The position numbers were made by a program, and so were the translations under genes. The notes beneath the pieces were generated by a model. It worked only from the letters and a program-made list of their open reading frames with translations. It was not told the origin of the DNA and did no database searches. DNA of 12,125 nucleotides from positions 1 through 12,125 of the forward strand of contig DYPM01000051.1 in NCBI GenBank assembly GCA_020719895.1. The letters are read 5' to 3'. How positions within the stretch are numbered: position 1 is the first letter of the stretch; every line of letters begins with the position of its first letter. Shown in pieces: positions 1 through 6,032 of the stretch. The DNA comes from Sulfurovum sp. (GTDB lineage: Bacteria; Campylobacterota; Campylobacteria; Campylobacterales; Sulfurovaceae).

Positions 1-101
1 TCCTCTTTATTCTCTTTTTTGGGTGACTTGAGAACAAAATAGAACGCTATGATAATTATAATATAGATGATGTAATGGATAATGCTGTCACTTTGTGGCA
101 T
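1..101 (-). CDS. Membrane-anchored protein of unknown function, N-terminal part (cut by window edge)
   Basis: An open frame starts with ATG at 101-99 and stays open to the left edge, giving 33 residues. Residues 7-24 are strongly hydrophobic, almost all Ile/Tyr/Phe/Val, and are followed by a basic, charged stretch (KSPKKENKE). This is the pattern of a single N-terminal membrane anchor with the rest of the protein probably in the cytoplasm. A strong Shine-Dalgarno (AGGAG, minus strand of 109-113) lies 7 bases before the ATG, inside the end of the acyl-CoA ligase gene. The two genes overlap by 14 bases, so they are probably co-transcribed and translationally coupled. I do not recognise the family; the catalytic or binding part, if any, lies outside the window. 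The start is well supported, the function is not. Confidence 0.72.
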   Translation of the reverse strand, partial: MPQSDSIIHYIIYIIIIIAFYFVLKSPKKENKE

Positions 102-1662
102 CAGAAGACTCCTGTGTATTTGTTTTGAGTTGCTCTTTGAGTACGCGTTTGAGTACTTTTCCTGTAGCATTTTTGGGTAATGCGTCGATAGTGTAGATGT
201 GTCGTGGGATTTTGAAATTGGCAAGATGTTTTTTGAGATACGCTTTGAGTGCTGTCTCTTCGATTTTTTCTACTCCCTCTTCAAGTTCGATATAGGCGAC
301 GGGAATCTCACCATTTTTTTCATCAAAAATCCCAATCACGGCCGAAACTTTTACGCCTGCATAAAGGTCGATTATCTCTTCAATCTCTCGTGGATAGATA
401 TTGATTCCTTTGGAGATAATGAGATCTTTTTTACGATCAACGATAAAAAGAAAATTCTCCTCATCCATATATCCCATATCCCCCGTGAGTAACCAACTAT
501 TGATAATCGTCTCTTGAGTAGCCTCGGGAAGATTGAGATAACCTTGCATGACATTATCGCCTTTGATGATAATATCACCAATCTCTTTGCGAGGTAACTC
601 TACGAGATTTTCATCTACAATCTTTATCTCATAAGAGTTCAAAGCGATACCGACAGAGCCGATTTTCTGTTTTTCGCGTCGATTCATAGAGACTGCGGGA
701 CTCGCTTCACTAAGTCCATATCCCTCAAGCAACACTGCACGTCGAAATTTTGCTCGCATCGCTTCGATTGTTTTGGGTTGCAACGCGGCTGCACCAGAGA
801 CAAAGACACGCAACGCATTAAACCACATAAAATACCACGGAAGTTTGGCTTTAGAGATTGCATTGTAGACATCAGGAACACCAAAAAAGATGGTGACTTG
901 TCGTATCAAAATCTGCTTGAAGATATTTGCAAAAGGTTGAATCGACTGGATAATCACAATACTTCCTCCCACATAAAGAGGCAACAGCACAGCAATAGAA
1001 AAAGTAAAAGAGTGAAACATCGGCAAAAACACAATGGCTCGATCTTTGTCTGTCACGTCAATGGTCGCTGCACCAGAAATGGCATTGGAGAAGATATTTT
1101 TGTGAGTGAGCATCGCACCTTTTGGTTTGCCTGTAGTTCCTGATGTATAGATGAGTACAGCGACACTCTCCAAATTAAGAGGATTTTCCGTCGCAGAATC
1201 TGTTGAGGCGAGGGCTTCGGCAAAAGTTTCACTTTGTGTGGTTTGCATCTCTCCTTCCCACAAAATAGTGTGACAGAGCTTTGATGCACTGCTCTCTTCG
1301 ACTACCTTTTGATAGAGTTGAGAAGCGATCAAAACACTACTTTGCGAATCTTCTAAGATATATGAAAGTTCTTCTGATTTGAGAAAAGTGTTGATAGGTA
1401 CTACAATCGCACCGATTTTGGAAGCAGCAAATATCGCATAAACAAACTCCGCAGAGTTTCGTAAAAAGAGTGCGATTTTGTCACCTTTTTTTACACCGCG
1501 ATGTTCCAAAAAAGCAGCGACACGATTTGAAGCCTCAAACAATGCACGATAGGTGATTTTGGTTTGATTGACAAACACTGCGACTTTAGAAGGTCGCTTT
1601 TGTACATGATGTAGTAGCACTTCATAAAAACTGCCAAAAGGATATTGGGCATTCATATTCAT
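88..1662 (-). CDS. Acyl-CoA synthetase / long-chain fatty acid-CoA ligase-like (AMP-binding, FadD-like)
   Basis: A 524-residue member of the ANL adenylate-forming superfamily. It activates a carboxylate with ATP to an acyl-adenylate and then transfers the acyl group to CoA. The core motifs are in order: P-loop-like YTSGTTGKPKG at about 172-182, GYGLSEAS at 314-321, TGDMG at 393-397, the hinge DRKKDLIISKG at 409-419, and the C-terminal PKNATGK with catalytic Lys502. Length and motif order fit FadD-type medium/long-chain acyl-CoA ligases. The exact substrate cannot be read from the sequence. No signal peptide is seen, so it is probably cytoplasmic or peripheral to the inner membrane. ATG at 1662 is preceded by a weak AAGAG; a second in-frame ATG at 1656 is an equally possible start. 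The gene downstream begins inside its last codons. Other ANL members (aryl-CoA or acyl-ACP ligases) remain possible. Confidence 0.88.
   Translation of the reverse strand: MNMNAQYPFGSFYEVLLHHVQKRPSKVAVFVNQTKITYRALFEASNRVAAFLEHRGVKKGDKIALFLRNSAEFVYAIFAASKIGAIVVPINTFLKSEELSYILEDSQSSVLIASQLYQKVVEESSASKLCHTILWEGEMQTTQSETFAEALASTDSATENPLNLESVAVLIYTSGTTGKPKGAMLTHKNIFSNAISGAATIDVTDKDRAIVFLPMFHSFTFSIAVLLPLYVGGSIVIIQSIQPFANIFKQILIRQVTIFFGVPDVYNAISKAKLPWYFMWFNALRVFVSGAAALQPKTIEAMRAKFRRAVLLEGYGLSEASPAVSMNRREKQKIGSVGIALNSYEIKIVDENLVELPRKEIGDIIIKGDNVMQGYLNLPEATQETIINSWLLTGDMGYMDEENFLFIVDRKKDLIISKGINIYPREIEEIIDLYAGVKVSAVIGIFDEKNGEIPVAYIELEEGVEKIEETALKAYLKKHLANFKIPRHIYTIDALPKNATGKVLKRVLKEQLKTNTQESSDATK
109..113 (-). 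promoter_or_regulatory. Shine-Dalgarno AGGAG for the left-edge membrane protein gene
   Basis: AGGAG on the minus strand lies 7 bases upstream of the ATG at 101 and is inside the coding region of the acyl-CoA ligase. It decides the start of the partial left-edge gene and supports a real overlapping gene pair rather than a chance open frame. Confidence 0.65.
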
Positions 1663-1678
1663 TTTTTACTCTTTTTTA

Positions 1679-1720
1679 TTTTAATAACGCTCAAATTTTG
1701 AGCAAGCTCAAAATTAGGTC
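1679..1720. repeat. 42-bp direct repeat, copy 1, with internal palindrome
   Basis: This segment is identical, base for base, to 1755-1796; the two copies are 76 bp apart start to start. Inside it, AATTTTGAGC (1694-1703) and GCTCAAAATT (1706-1715) form a perfect 10-bp inverted repeat around AA. A third arm, GCTCAAA at 1689-1695, can pair alternatively with TTTGAGC at 1697-1703. The copy lies just upstream of the acyl-CoA ligase start. It has no protein-coding character and no terminal T-run typical of a strong terminator. It looks like an interspersed intergenic repeat, but its genome-wide copy number cannot be judged from this window. Confidence 0.85.
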
Positions 1721-1728
1721 TTCGTGCC

Positions 1729-1754
1729 GACCGCTCTCGCGACTCGTCGCTCTT
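1729..1754. repeat. GC-richer dispersed repeat segment, copy A
   Basis: The 26-bp segment beginning GACCGCTCTCGCGACT matches 4210-4235 (beginning GACGGCTCTCGCGACT) at 22 of 26 positions, and TCTTC occurs just to the left of both. It lies between the two 42-bp repeat copies and contains GCGAC-TC-GTCGC, a short inverted repeat. It is notably richer in G+C than its surroundings. It probably belongs to the same composite repeat as the 42-bp copies. Confidence 0.6.
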
Positions 1755-1796
1755 TTTTAATAACGCTCAAATTTTGAGCAAGCTCAAAATTAGGTC
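1755..1796. repeat. 42-bp direct repeat, copy 2, with internal palindrome
   Basis: Exact copy of 1679-1720, including the perfect AATTTTGAGC/GCTCAAAATT inverted repeat. Together with copy 1 and the GC-richer segment between them it forms a 76-bp-period repeat structure. The structure fills most of the gap between the DUF2442 gene and the acyl-CoA ligase gene. Confidence 0.85.
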
Positions 1797-1862
1797 GCAA
1801 GTAAAAGCTTTCGTCAATGGTCTCTCTTGTAAGATTTATCTTTAGTTTGAGTGTTTGATTTG

Positions 1863-2144
1863 TTAGATATAACCCCACTGATGAAATTTATCTTTTAGTG
1901 AGGTGTCGCTTTCAAATGCTTTGAAGTATAAATACTCAGGTGCTAAATCTATCTCATCGTTCCATCTTATAGTGTAATCAACTTGAAAGTTTTTAAATTT
2001 TTCAATATCTTGTAGTTGTTTGAATGGTTTTATCTTTCCATCTAAAATAAAATCTTTTAAATCTACTGTGCCGTGTTTTTGGTCATTAAATTCCACTTCT
2101 ATTTTGTAATCATTTTGATAATTTGCACTGATAACACTTAGCAT
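1863..2144 (-). CDS. DUF2442 domain protein, second gene of a DUF4160/DUF2442 pair
   Basis: A 93-residue small soluble protein with DUF2442 character: a beta-strand-rich N-terminal half (YKIEVEFNDQKHGTVDLKDF) and a conserved C-terminal WNDEIDLAPEYLY at 61-73. It follows the DUF4160 gene by 12 bases on the same strand. It has a strong ribosome binding site (AAGGAG, 8 bases before ATG) placed over the stop codon of that gene, so the two are almost certainly made together. No enzyme activity is established to my knowledge. The two-small-gene arrangement resembles toxin-antitoxin modules, but which partner would be toxic cannot be read from sequence. No signal peptide or membrane segment is seen. 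Family assignment is fairly firm; function is unknown. Confidence 0.82.
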   Translation of the reverse strand: MLSVISANYQNDYKIEVEFNDQKHGTVDLKDFILDGKIKPFKQLQDIEKFKNFQVDYTIRWNDEIDLAPEYLYFKAFESDTSLKDKFHQWGYI

Positions 2145-2156
2145 GATTACTTCTCC

Positions 2157-2417
2157 TTAAACCAATGGCTCAATTTTGTGCCATTCTCCTGTTTCTTTTA
2201 TGTCGTTCCAGTTTCTCATTAGTTCGTCTTGATGATCTTCTGCCCACTCTACAACAAGACCTAAAACTTTGGATGGAAGTTTGCCCTCCATCACGCCAAA
2301 AGTATCGATATAAATTGAAGCTTTGTGTTCATTGTACTCAACATGAAAATGTGGTGGGTTGTGTTCATTGAAAAACATAAATATTTTGATACCTAAAAAT
2401 CTACATATCTCGGGCAT
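2157..2417 (-). CDS. DUF4160 domain protein, first gene of a DUF4160/DUF2442 pair
   Basis: An 86-residue protein with the hallmarks of DUF4160: the opening MPEICRFLGIKIFMFF, then the very conserved EHNPPHFHVEY (18-28), and a C-terminal helix with EWAEDHQDELMRNWND. The His/Asn/Pro-rich motif could bind metal or form a small active site, but no reaction is established. The start is set by AAGGAG five bases before the ATG at 2417. The gene lies between nfo and the DUF2442 gene and is linked to the latter by a 12-base gap. Genes of these two families commonly occur side by side, which supports a functional pair, perhaps toxin-antitoxin-like. Family assignment is firm; role is inference. Confidence 0.85.
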   Translation of the reverse strand: MPEICRFLGIKIFMFFNEHNPPHFHVEYNEHKASIYIDTFGVMEGKLPSKVLGLVVEWAEDHQDELMRNWNDIKETGEWHKIEPLV

Positions 2418-2485
2418 AATGACTCCTTTGTGTTAATGCTTGTTTGTGGTAGCAAATTTATTCCTCACTCCACTCTTGATGGGTG

Positions 2486-2508
2486 GAACTCTTGTGTTTT
2501 TAGAGTTC
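2486..2508. repeat. Inverted repeat GAACTCT/AGAGTTC, intergenic between nfo and the DUF4160 gene
   Basis: GAACTCT (2486-2492) and AGAGTTC (2502-2508) are perfect 7-bp arms around a T-rich 9-base loop. It sits immediately downstream of the nfo end hairpin and 70-odd bases upstream of the DUF4160 start. It could be a second termination hairpin, an operator for the DUF pair, or a repeat remnant. Confidence 0.5.
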
Positions 2509-2510
2509 AA

Positions 2511-2531
2511 ATTTTTGGTAAAGCCAAAAAT
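2511..2531 (-). terminator. Candidate terminator hairpin at the 3' end of nfo
   Basis: On the minus strand ATTTTTGG and CCAAAAAT form a perfect 8-bp stem with loop CTTTA. The stem begins at the last base of the nfo stop codon and is followed by TTG rather than a long T-run. The A/T-rich stem makes it a weak intrinsic terminator at best. It may also be a dispersed hairpin repeat, because its layout resembles the hairpin in the 42-bp repeats at 1679 and 1755. Confidence 0.4.
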
Positions 2532-3421
2532 CAAGACTCAATCAATGCGTAGAGTGCTTGAATCTCTTCAGCCCAAATTGACTCATCGATGGTTTCAAGA
2601 ATCAATGGAATGTCATCCATTCGTGGATCATTCATAATCAATCGAAACGGCTCCCAGCCCAACTCTCCTTTTCCAAGTGAGTGATGACGATCCACATGAG
2701 AACCCAACGGCGGTTTGGAGTCATTGACGTGCATTCCCATTAGATACTCAAATCCAACGATTCGTCCAAATGATTCCATCGTTTCGTGATATGTTTGAGA
2801 GGTACGCAAATCATATCCAGAAGTAAAAGTATGACAAGTGTCCAAACAAACACCAATGCGTGTTTTGTCTTCTACTCTCTCAATCAAATGCGCTAAATGC
2901 TCAAATTGATAACCCAAATTGCTTCCTTGTCCCGCAGTGTTTTCAATCACCAATTTGACATTAGAGTGCGGTGTCGCTTCTATGATATGATTGATTGATG
3001 TTGCGATAAGATCCAAACACACCAACTCTGCTTCCATTATTTTATCGTTATAGTGCGGATCACGTTTGGAGAGTTTGAGCAGATGCGAGCCTGGATGAAA
3101 ATTGAGTTTATCGAGTCCCAAAATACTACATCGCTCCACTTCATCAATAAACGCCTCTCTTGATTTCTCTAACGCTTCTGTTTGGGGATTGCCTAAATTG
3201 ATCAAATAAGAGTCGTGTGGAAGAATGTGTTTTGGTTTGATTTGTGATGTTTCGAGATTTTTGTAAAACGCATCAATACTTTTGGTAGCGAGTGGTTTGG
3301 CTTCCCACTGTCGCTGGTTTTTAGTAAAAAGGGCAAACGCTTTTGCACCTATTGCCATGGCATTGAGCGGTGCATTTTCTACGCCACCACTGATGCTTAC
3401 ATGGGCTCCGACATATTTCAT
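2531..3421 (-). CDS. nfo: Endonuclease IV (AP endonuclease, Nfo)
   Basis: Nfo cuts DNA 5' to abasic sites and removes blocked 3' ends during base excision repair in the cytoplasm, using three zinc ions. The 296-residue protein has the family's length and every expected metal ligand: His69 (ILPHDSYLINL), His109 (NFHPGSH), Glu160 (LVIENTAGQG), Asp194 and His197 (CLDTCHTFTSGYD), His231 (GMHVNDSK), Asp244 and His246 (DRHHSLGKG) and Glu276 (LILETID). The ATG follows the stop codon of the lipoprotein gene with no gap (TAA then ATG). Its ribosome binding site AAGGA lies within the last codons of that gene, so translation is probably coupled. A hairpin begins at the stop codon. No key residue is missing, and the call is firm. 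Confidence 0.97.
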   Translation of the reverse strand: MKYVGAHVSISGGVENAPLNAMAIGAKAFALFTKNQRQWEAKPLATKSIDAFYKNLETSQIKPKHILPHDSYLINLGNPQTEALEKSREAFIDEVERCSILGLDKLNFHPGSHLLKLSKRDPHYNDKIMEAELVCLDLIATSINHIIEATPHSNVKLVIENTAGQGSNLGYQFEHLAHLIERVEDKTRIGVCLDTCHTFTSGYDLRTSQTYHETMESFGRIVGFEYLMGMHVNDSKPPLGSHVDRHHSLGKGELGWEPFRLIMNDPRMDDIPLILETIDESIWAEEIQALYALIES

Positions 3422-3910
3422 TTACATCCTTGTGTATTTGATCAAAATAGCGTTTATTGTATCACGGAACTTTACTTGATTGTTTAAAACGCTATATTCA
3501 ATCGCATATTCTCCTGCCTTAAATAGTTTTTGCGTAAAGCCGTTACGGGTTTGTGTGTATCCTGCTTTATCAAAAATTGGTTTACCACTAAAAATCTGCT
3601 GTAAACTCTCTTTGGGGTAAGAGCTGTTGAGTACTTTTTGATTAAAGGCTTGAGAAGACATACACTCCAATCGACTCATACAGATATGATCTTTTTTGAT
3701 ACGCAAAGAAAAAGCAGCAACACCCGAACTGTAGATTTCCACTTTGGTCTCATCTTTGTTTTGATAGAGAAATCCCATATCGGCGTATTGGAAGTTTGGT
3801 GTTTTAAAAACAATCATGGCACTGCTTTGTTGTAGATAGCTTTTGGAGGCACACCCTGCAAAAACAAAAAAAATTGAGAAGAAAATCAGTTTTTTCACAT
3901 TTTTATCCAT
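3422..3910 (-). CDS. Putative lipoprotein, unknown function
   Basis: A 162-residue protein beginning MDKNVKKLIFF, with a lipoprotein signal peptide. It has a basic start, a phenylalanine-rich hydrophobic core and the lipobox FAGC, giving a lipidated Cys20 after cleavage by signal peptidase II. The mature part (CASKSYLQQ onward) has no domain I recognise and would sit at the membrane facing the periplasm. An upstream in-frame ATG at 3958 would add 16 polar residues before the signal peptide and lies 9 bases from the tRNA 5' end, so it was rejected. A GTG at 3898, giving VKKLIFF as the start, is an alternative and has a somewhat better purine-rich leader. The stop abuts the nfo start, so the two genes form an operon. 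Why an envelope lipoprotein is coupled to a repair enzyme is unknown. Confidence 0.8.
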   Translation of the reverse strand: MDKNVKKLIFFSIFFVFAGCASKSYLQQSSAMIVFKTPNFQYADMGFLYQNKDETKVEIYSSGVAAFSLRIKKDHICMSRLECMSSQAFNQKVLNSSYPKESLQQIFSGKPIFDKAGYTQTRNGFTQKLFKAGEYAIEYSVLNNQVKFRDTINAILIKYTRM

Positions 3911-3937
3911 ATTTAATAAATTTTTAAGAATTAACCC

Positions 3938-3945
3938 ACTATAAT
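3938..3945. promoter_or_regulatory. Shared -10 region for tRNA-Glu (plus) and the lipoprotein-nfo operon (minus)
   Basis: ACTATAAT contains TATAAT on the plus strand at 3940-3945, ending 21 bases before the first tRNA-Glu. It also contains TATAGT on the minus strand at 3943-3938, about 28 bases before the lipoprotein ATG. No -35 consensus is seen on either side, as is usual for promoters in this phylum. Only 56 bases separate the two divergent genes, so one box could serve both, and RNA polymerase would be expected to compete for it. Confidence 0.5.
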
Positions 3946-3966
3946 CTTCGTCCAACAAGTGACAAT

Positions 3967-4041
3967 GGCTCCTTCGTCTAGCGGTCAGGATCCCAGGTTT
4001 TCATCCTGGTTACAGGAGTTCGATTCTCCTAGGAGTCACCA
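3967..4041 (+). tRNA. tRNA-Glu (anticodon UUC), copy 1
   Basis: A 75-base cloverleaf. The acceptor stem is GGCTCCT with AGGAGTC (one G-U pair). A D arm is present, the anticodon stem is CCAGG/CCTGG around loop TTTTCAT with anticodon TTC, and the T arm is AGGAG TTCGATT CTCCT. The 3' CCA is encoded in the DNA. It reads GAA and GAG. The base after the cloverleaf starts a T-rich spacer of 54 bases leading to an identical second copy. A TATAAT box lies just upstream. Confidence 0.97.
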
Positions 4042-4095
4042 TTTTAGCTTGTTTTTCTTTCGCCTCCTTGAACAAGACAGGTAAAAAATATGGTT

Positions 4096-4170
4096 GGCTC
4101 CTTCGTCTAGCGGTCAGGATCCCAGGTTTTCATCCTGGTTACAGGAGTTCGATTCTCCTAGGAGTCACCA
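4096..4170 (+). tRNA. tRNA-Glu (anticodon UUC), copy 2
   Basis: Identical over all 75 bases to the copy at 3967-4041, and the base before each copy is also the same. Anticodon TTC and an encoded CCA are present. It is probably transcribed with copy 1 from the same promoter; I see no second TATAAT box and no strong terminator after it. The downstream bases run straight into the 3' end of the convergent recQ gene. Tandem identical copies point to a recent duplication or gene conversion, raising tRNA-Glu dosage. Confidence 0.97.
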
Positions 4171-4209
4171 ACCACTCCCTTAAATCACTTTCTATATATA
4201 TCTTCAGCA

Positions 4210-4235
4210 GACGGCTCTCGCGACTAATCACTCTT
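4210..4235. repeat. GC-richer dispersed repeat segment, copy B, overlapping the recQ stop codon
   Basis: Matches 1729-1754 at 22 of 26 positions (core GCTCTCGCGACT identical). On the minus strand it supplies the last codons and the TAG stop of recQ. In copy A the base triplet matching TAG is GAG, so a small base change separates an open from a closed frame here. Confidence 0.55.
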
Positions 4236-6011
4236 GATAAGTTCTAAAAAACGTTCTCCAAATTGTTCAAGCTTGCGTTTTCCTACGCCATTAATCGCGA
4301 GCATTTGTGATTCGTTTTGTGGTTTGTGTATTGCCATCTCTTTGAGTGTTTTGTCATTAAAAACAATATACGGAGGTACATTCATATCGCGAGCAATTTC
4401 ACTACGCACTTCTCTTAATCTCTCAAAAAGATCAACATCATAGCCTCCTTCATTCTGCAACTCAAACTGTTTTACGCGTGTTTTGACGCTCAAACGATCT
4501 AAAGCGATATCGATTTTTCGTTCTCCTTTGAGTGTTTTGATTCCCTCTTGCGTGAGTTGTAATGTATGAAACTCTCCTGGAATTAGATTGCTAATTTCAA
4601 GTAATCTATCGATAATCACAAGCCACTGATGTTTTGATAACTCTTTTCCAATACCATACACCGAAAGCGTTTCGTGATTGTTTGCGATAATTTTTTGGTT
4701 TTTGGAGCCTCTTAGGATATCAATAAGATAGCTTTTTCCAAAAGTTTGCCCTGTGCGATAGACAGTAGAAAGCAATTTTTGGGCTTCAGTAGTAATCTCT
4801 TGTCTTTGTATCTCTCCTGTTTGACAATTATCGCACGCATCTTTACAAGGAGCGATTGTATCTCCAAAATAACGTGCGATAAACTGATGTCTACACGACT
4901 CTGCGGTAGCAAAATGATACATCGTATTGAGATTTTCAAAAAGATGGCGTTTGTAGGTTTCATTAGTAAGTGAATCGATACGAAGTTTGGCAAATACCAC
5001 ATCTTCTGCTGCATAAAAAAGCAACACTTCTGCTACTTCTCCATCTCGTCCTGCACGTCCTATCTCTTGATAGTAGTTCTCAATAGTTTTTGGCAAACTC
5101 ATATGCACTACAAATCGGATATTGCTTTTATCAATTCCCATACCAAAAGCAATCGTAGCGACAATAATCTCGACTCTGTCATAAATAAACGCCTCAAACA
5201 CTTCGCTTCGCTCTTGAGGCGTCATTCCTGCATGGTAATAACGGCTTGAAAACCCTCGCACATTGAGATAGTCGCTCAAAATCTCACACTTTTTACGTGA
5301 TGACATATAAACGATTCCATTGCGTCCTTTACGTGACTCCAAAAATGCTACCAATGTCTCATATCCTTGTTTGATACGTTGTTGAATCGTGATATTGAGA
5401 TTGGGACGAAAAACTTCACCTTGAAGCATCACGGGATTTTGCAAACCCAACTGTGCGACGATATCATGACGCACTTGATTTGTCGCTGTTGCTGTAAATG
5501 CAGCGATAGAGGTGTGAGGAAAACGACTTTTGAGCATCGAAAGAGTGCGATAATCCTCACGAAACTCATGTCCCCACTCACTAATGCAGTGTGCTTCATC
5601 TATAACAAAAAAGTTGAGATTGAGTTGTGTGAGTATTTGTTGCATTTTGGGCGTATTGAGTCGTTCAGGAGAGATATAAAGAAATCGAAGCGATCCGCCC
5701 AAAGCTTGAGCAATTACCGCGTCATTTTCCCACAACTCTTGATGGGAAGAGAGCATTGAGGCGCGCATCTGTTGGGCATTGAGTGATTGTACTTGATCTT
5801 GCATAAGAGCGATGAGAGGCGATATCACGACTGTTACGCCGTTCATTAGTAAGGTTGGCAACTGAAATGAGAGTGATTTTCCACCTCCAGTAGGCAAAAT
5901 CATCAACAGATCTCGTCCTGCCAAAATAGCATCCACCGCCTCTTCTTGAAGTGGACGAAACGCATTATGTCCGAAGCTTTGTTGGAGGATTTCTTTTTTG
6001 TCTGATTTCAT
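4224..6011 (-). CDS. recQ: ATP-dependent DNA helicase RecQ
   Basis: A 595-residue superfamily 2 helicase that unwinds DNA 3'-5' in recombination and repair. Order of parts: helicase core with Walker A LPTGGGKS (39-46), DEAH at 138-141 followed by the RecQ-specific aromatic-rich loop CISEWGHEFR (142-151), motif III AFTATAT (171-177), and motif VI QEIGRAGRDG (315-324). Next comes the RQC zinc site with Cys373, Cys389, Cys393 and Cys396, then a winged helix up to about 500. The C-terminal HRDC domain at about 522-595 (FERLREVRSEIARD, AINGVGKRKLEQFG) binds DNA. The length is typical of bacterial RecQ. The start is set by GGAGAG a few bases before the ATG. The gene lies 21 bases behind ffh and is likely co-transcribed with it. 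Its stop lies within a dispersed repeat segment and it converges with the tRNA-Glu pair. Confidence 0.97.
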   Translation of the reverse strand: MKSDKKEILQQSFGHNAFRPLQEEAVDAILAGRDLLMILPTGGGKSLSFQLPTLLMNGVTVVISPLIALMQDQVQSLNAQQMRASMLSSHQELWENDAVIAQALGGSLRFLYISPERLNTPKMQQILTQLNLNFFVIDEAHCISEWGHEFREDYRTLSMLKSRFPHTSIAAFTATATNQVRHDIVAQLGLQNPVMLQGEVFRPNLNITIQQRIKQGYETLVAFLESRKGRNGIVYMSSRKKCEILSDYLNVRGFSSRYYHAGMTPQERSEVFEAFIYDRVEIIVATIAFGMGIDKSNIRFVVHMSLPKTIENYYQEIGRAGRDGEVAEVLLFYAAEDVVFAKLRIDSLTNETYKRHLFENLNTMYHFATAESCRHQFIARYFGDTIAPCKDACDNCQTGEIQRQEITTEAQKLLSTVYRTGQTFGKSYLIDILRGSKNQKIIANNHETLSVYGIGKELSKHQWLVIIDRLLEISNLIPGEFHTLQLTQEGIKTLKGERKIDIALDRLSVKTRVKQFELQNEGGYDVDLFERLREVRSEIARDMNVPPYIVFNDKTLKEMAIHKPQNESQMLAINGVGKRKLEQFGERFLELIKSD

Positions 6012-6032
6012 TTATCTCTCCACCTCAAGTGA

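Noticed and set aside
778..1143. Plus-strand open frame of about 120 codons inside the acyl-CoA ligase gene
   Set aside because: It is antisense to a gene with all family motifs intact, and its translation shows no domain character.
1679..1754. A minus-strand open frame through the repeat region running into the acyl-CoA ligase start (KSDESRERSARRPN-like translation)
   Set aside because: It has no start codon before an upstream stop and no ribosome binding site. It is best read as repeat sequence, although it explains the similarity to the recQ end.
1721..1758. Plus-strand terminator (short GCGA/TCGC stem followed by T-run)
   Set aside because: The stem is only four pairs and no plus-strand gene lies upstream; the segment is better explained as part of the repeat.
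3911..3958. Upstream start for the lipoprotein gene at 3958 (16 extra residues)
   Set aside because: It would place polar residues ahead of a normal signal peptide and begin only 9 bases from the divergent tRNA, before the likely promoter.
4048..4076. CTTGTT/AACAAG inverted repeat in the tRNA spacer as a terminator
   Set aside because: The loop is 17 bases, the stem only six, and no T-run follows; the second identical tRNA argues for continued transcription.
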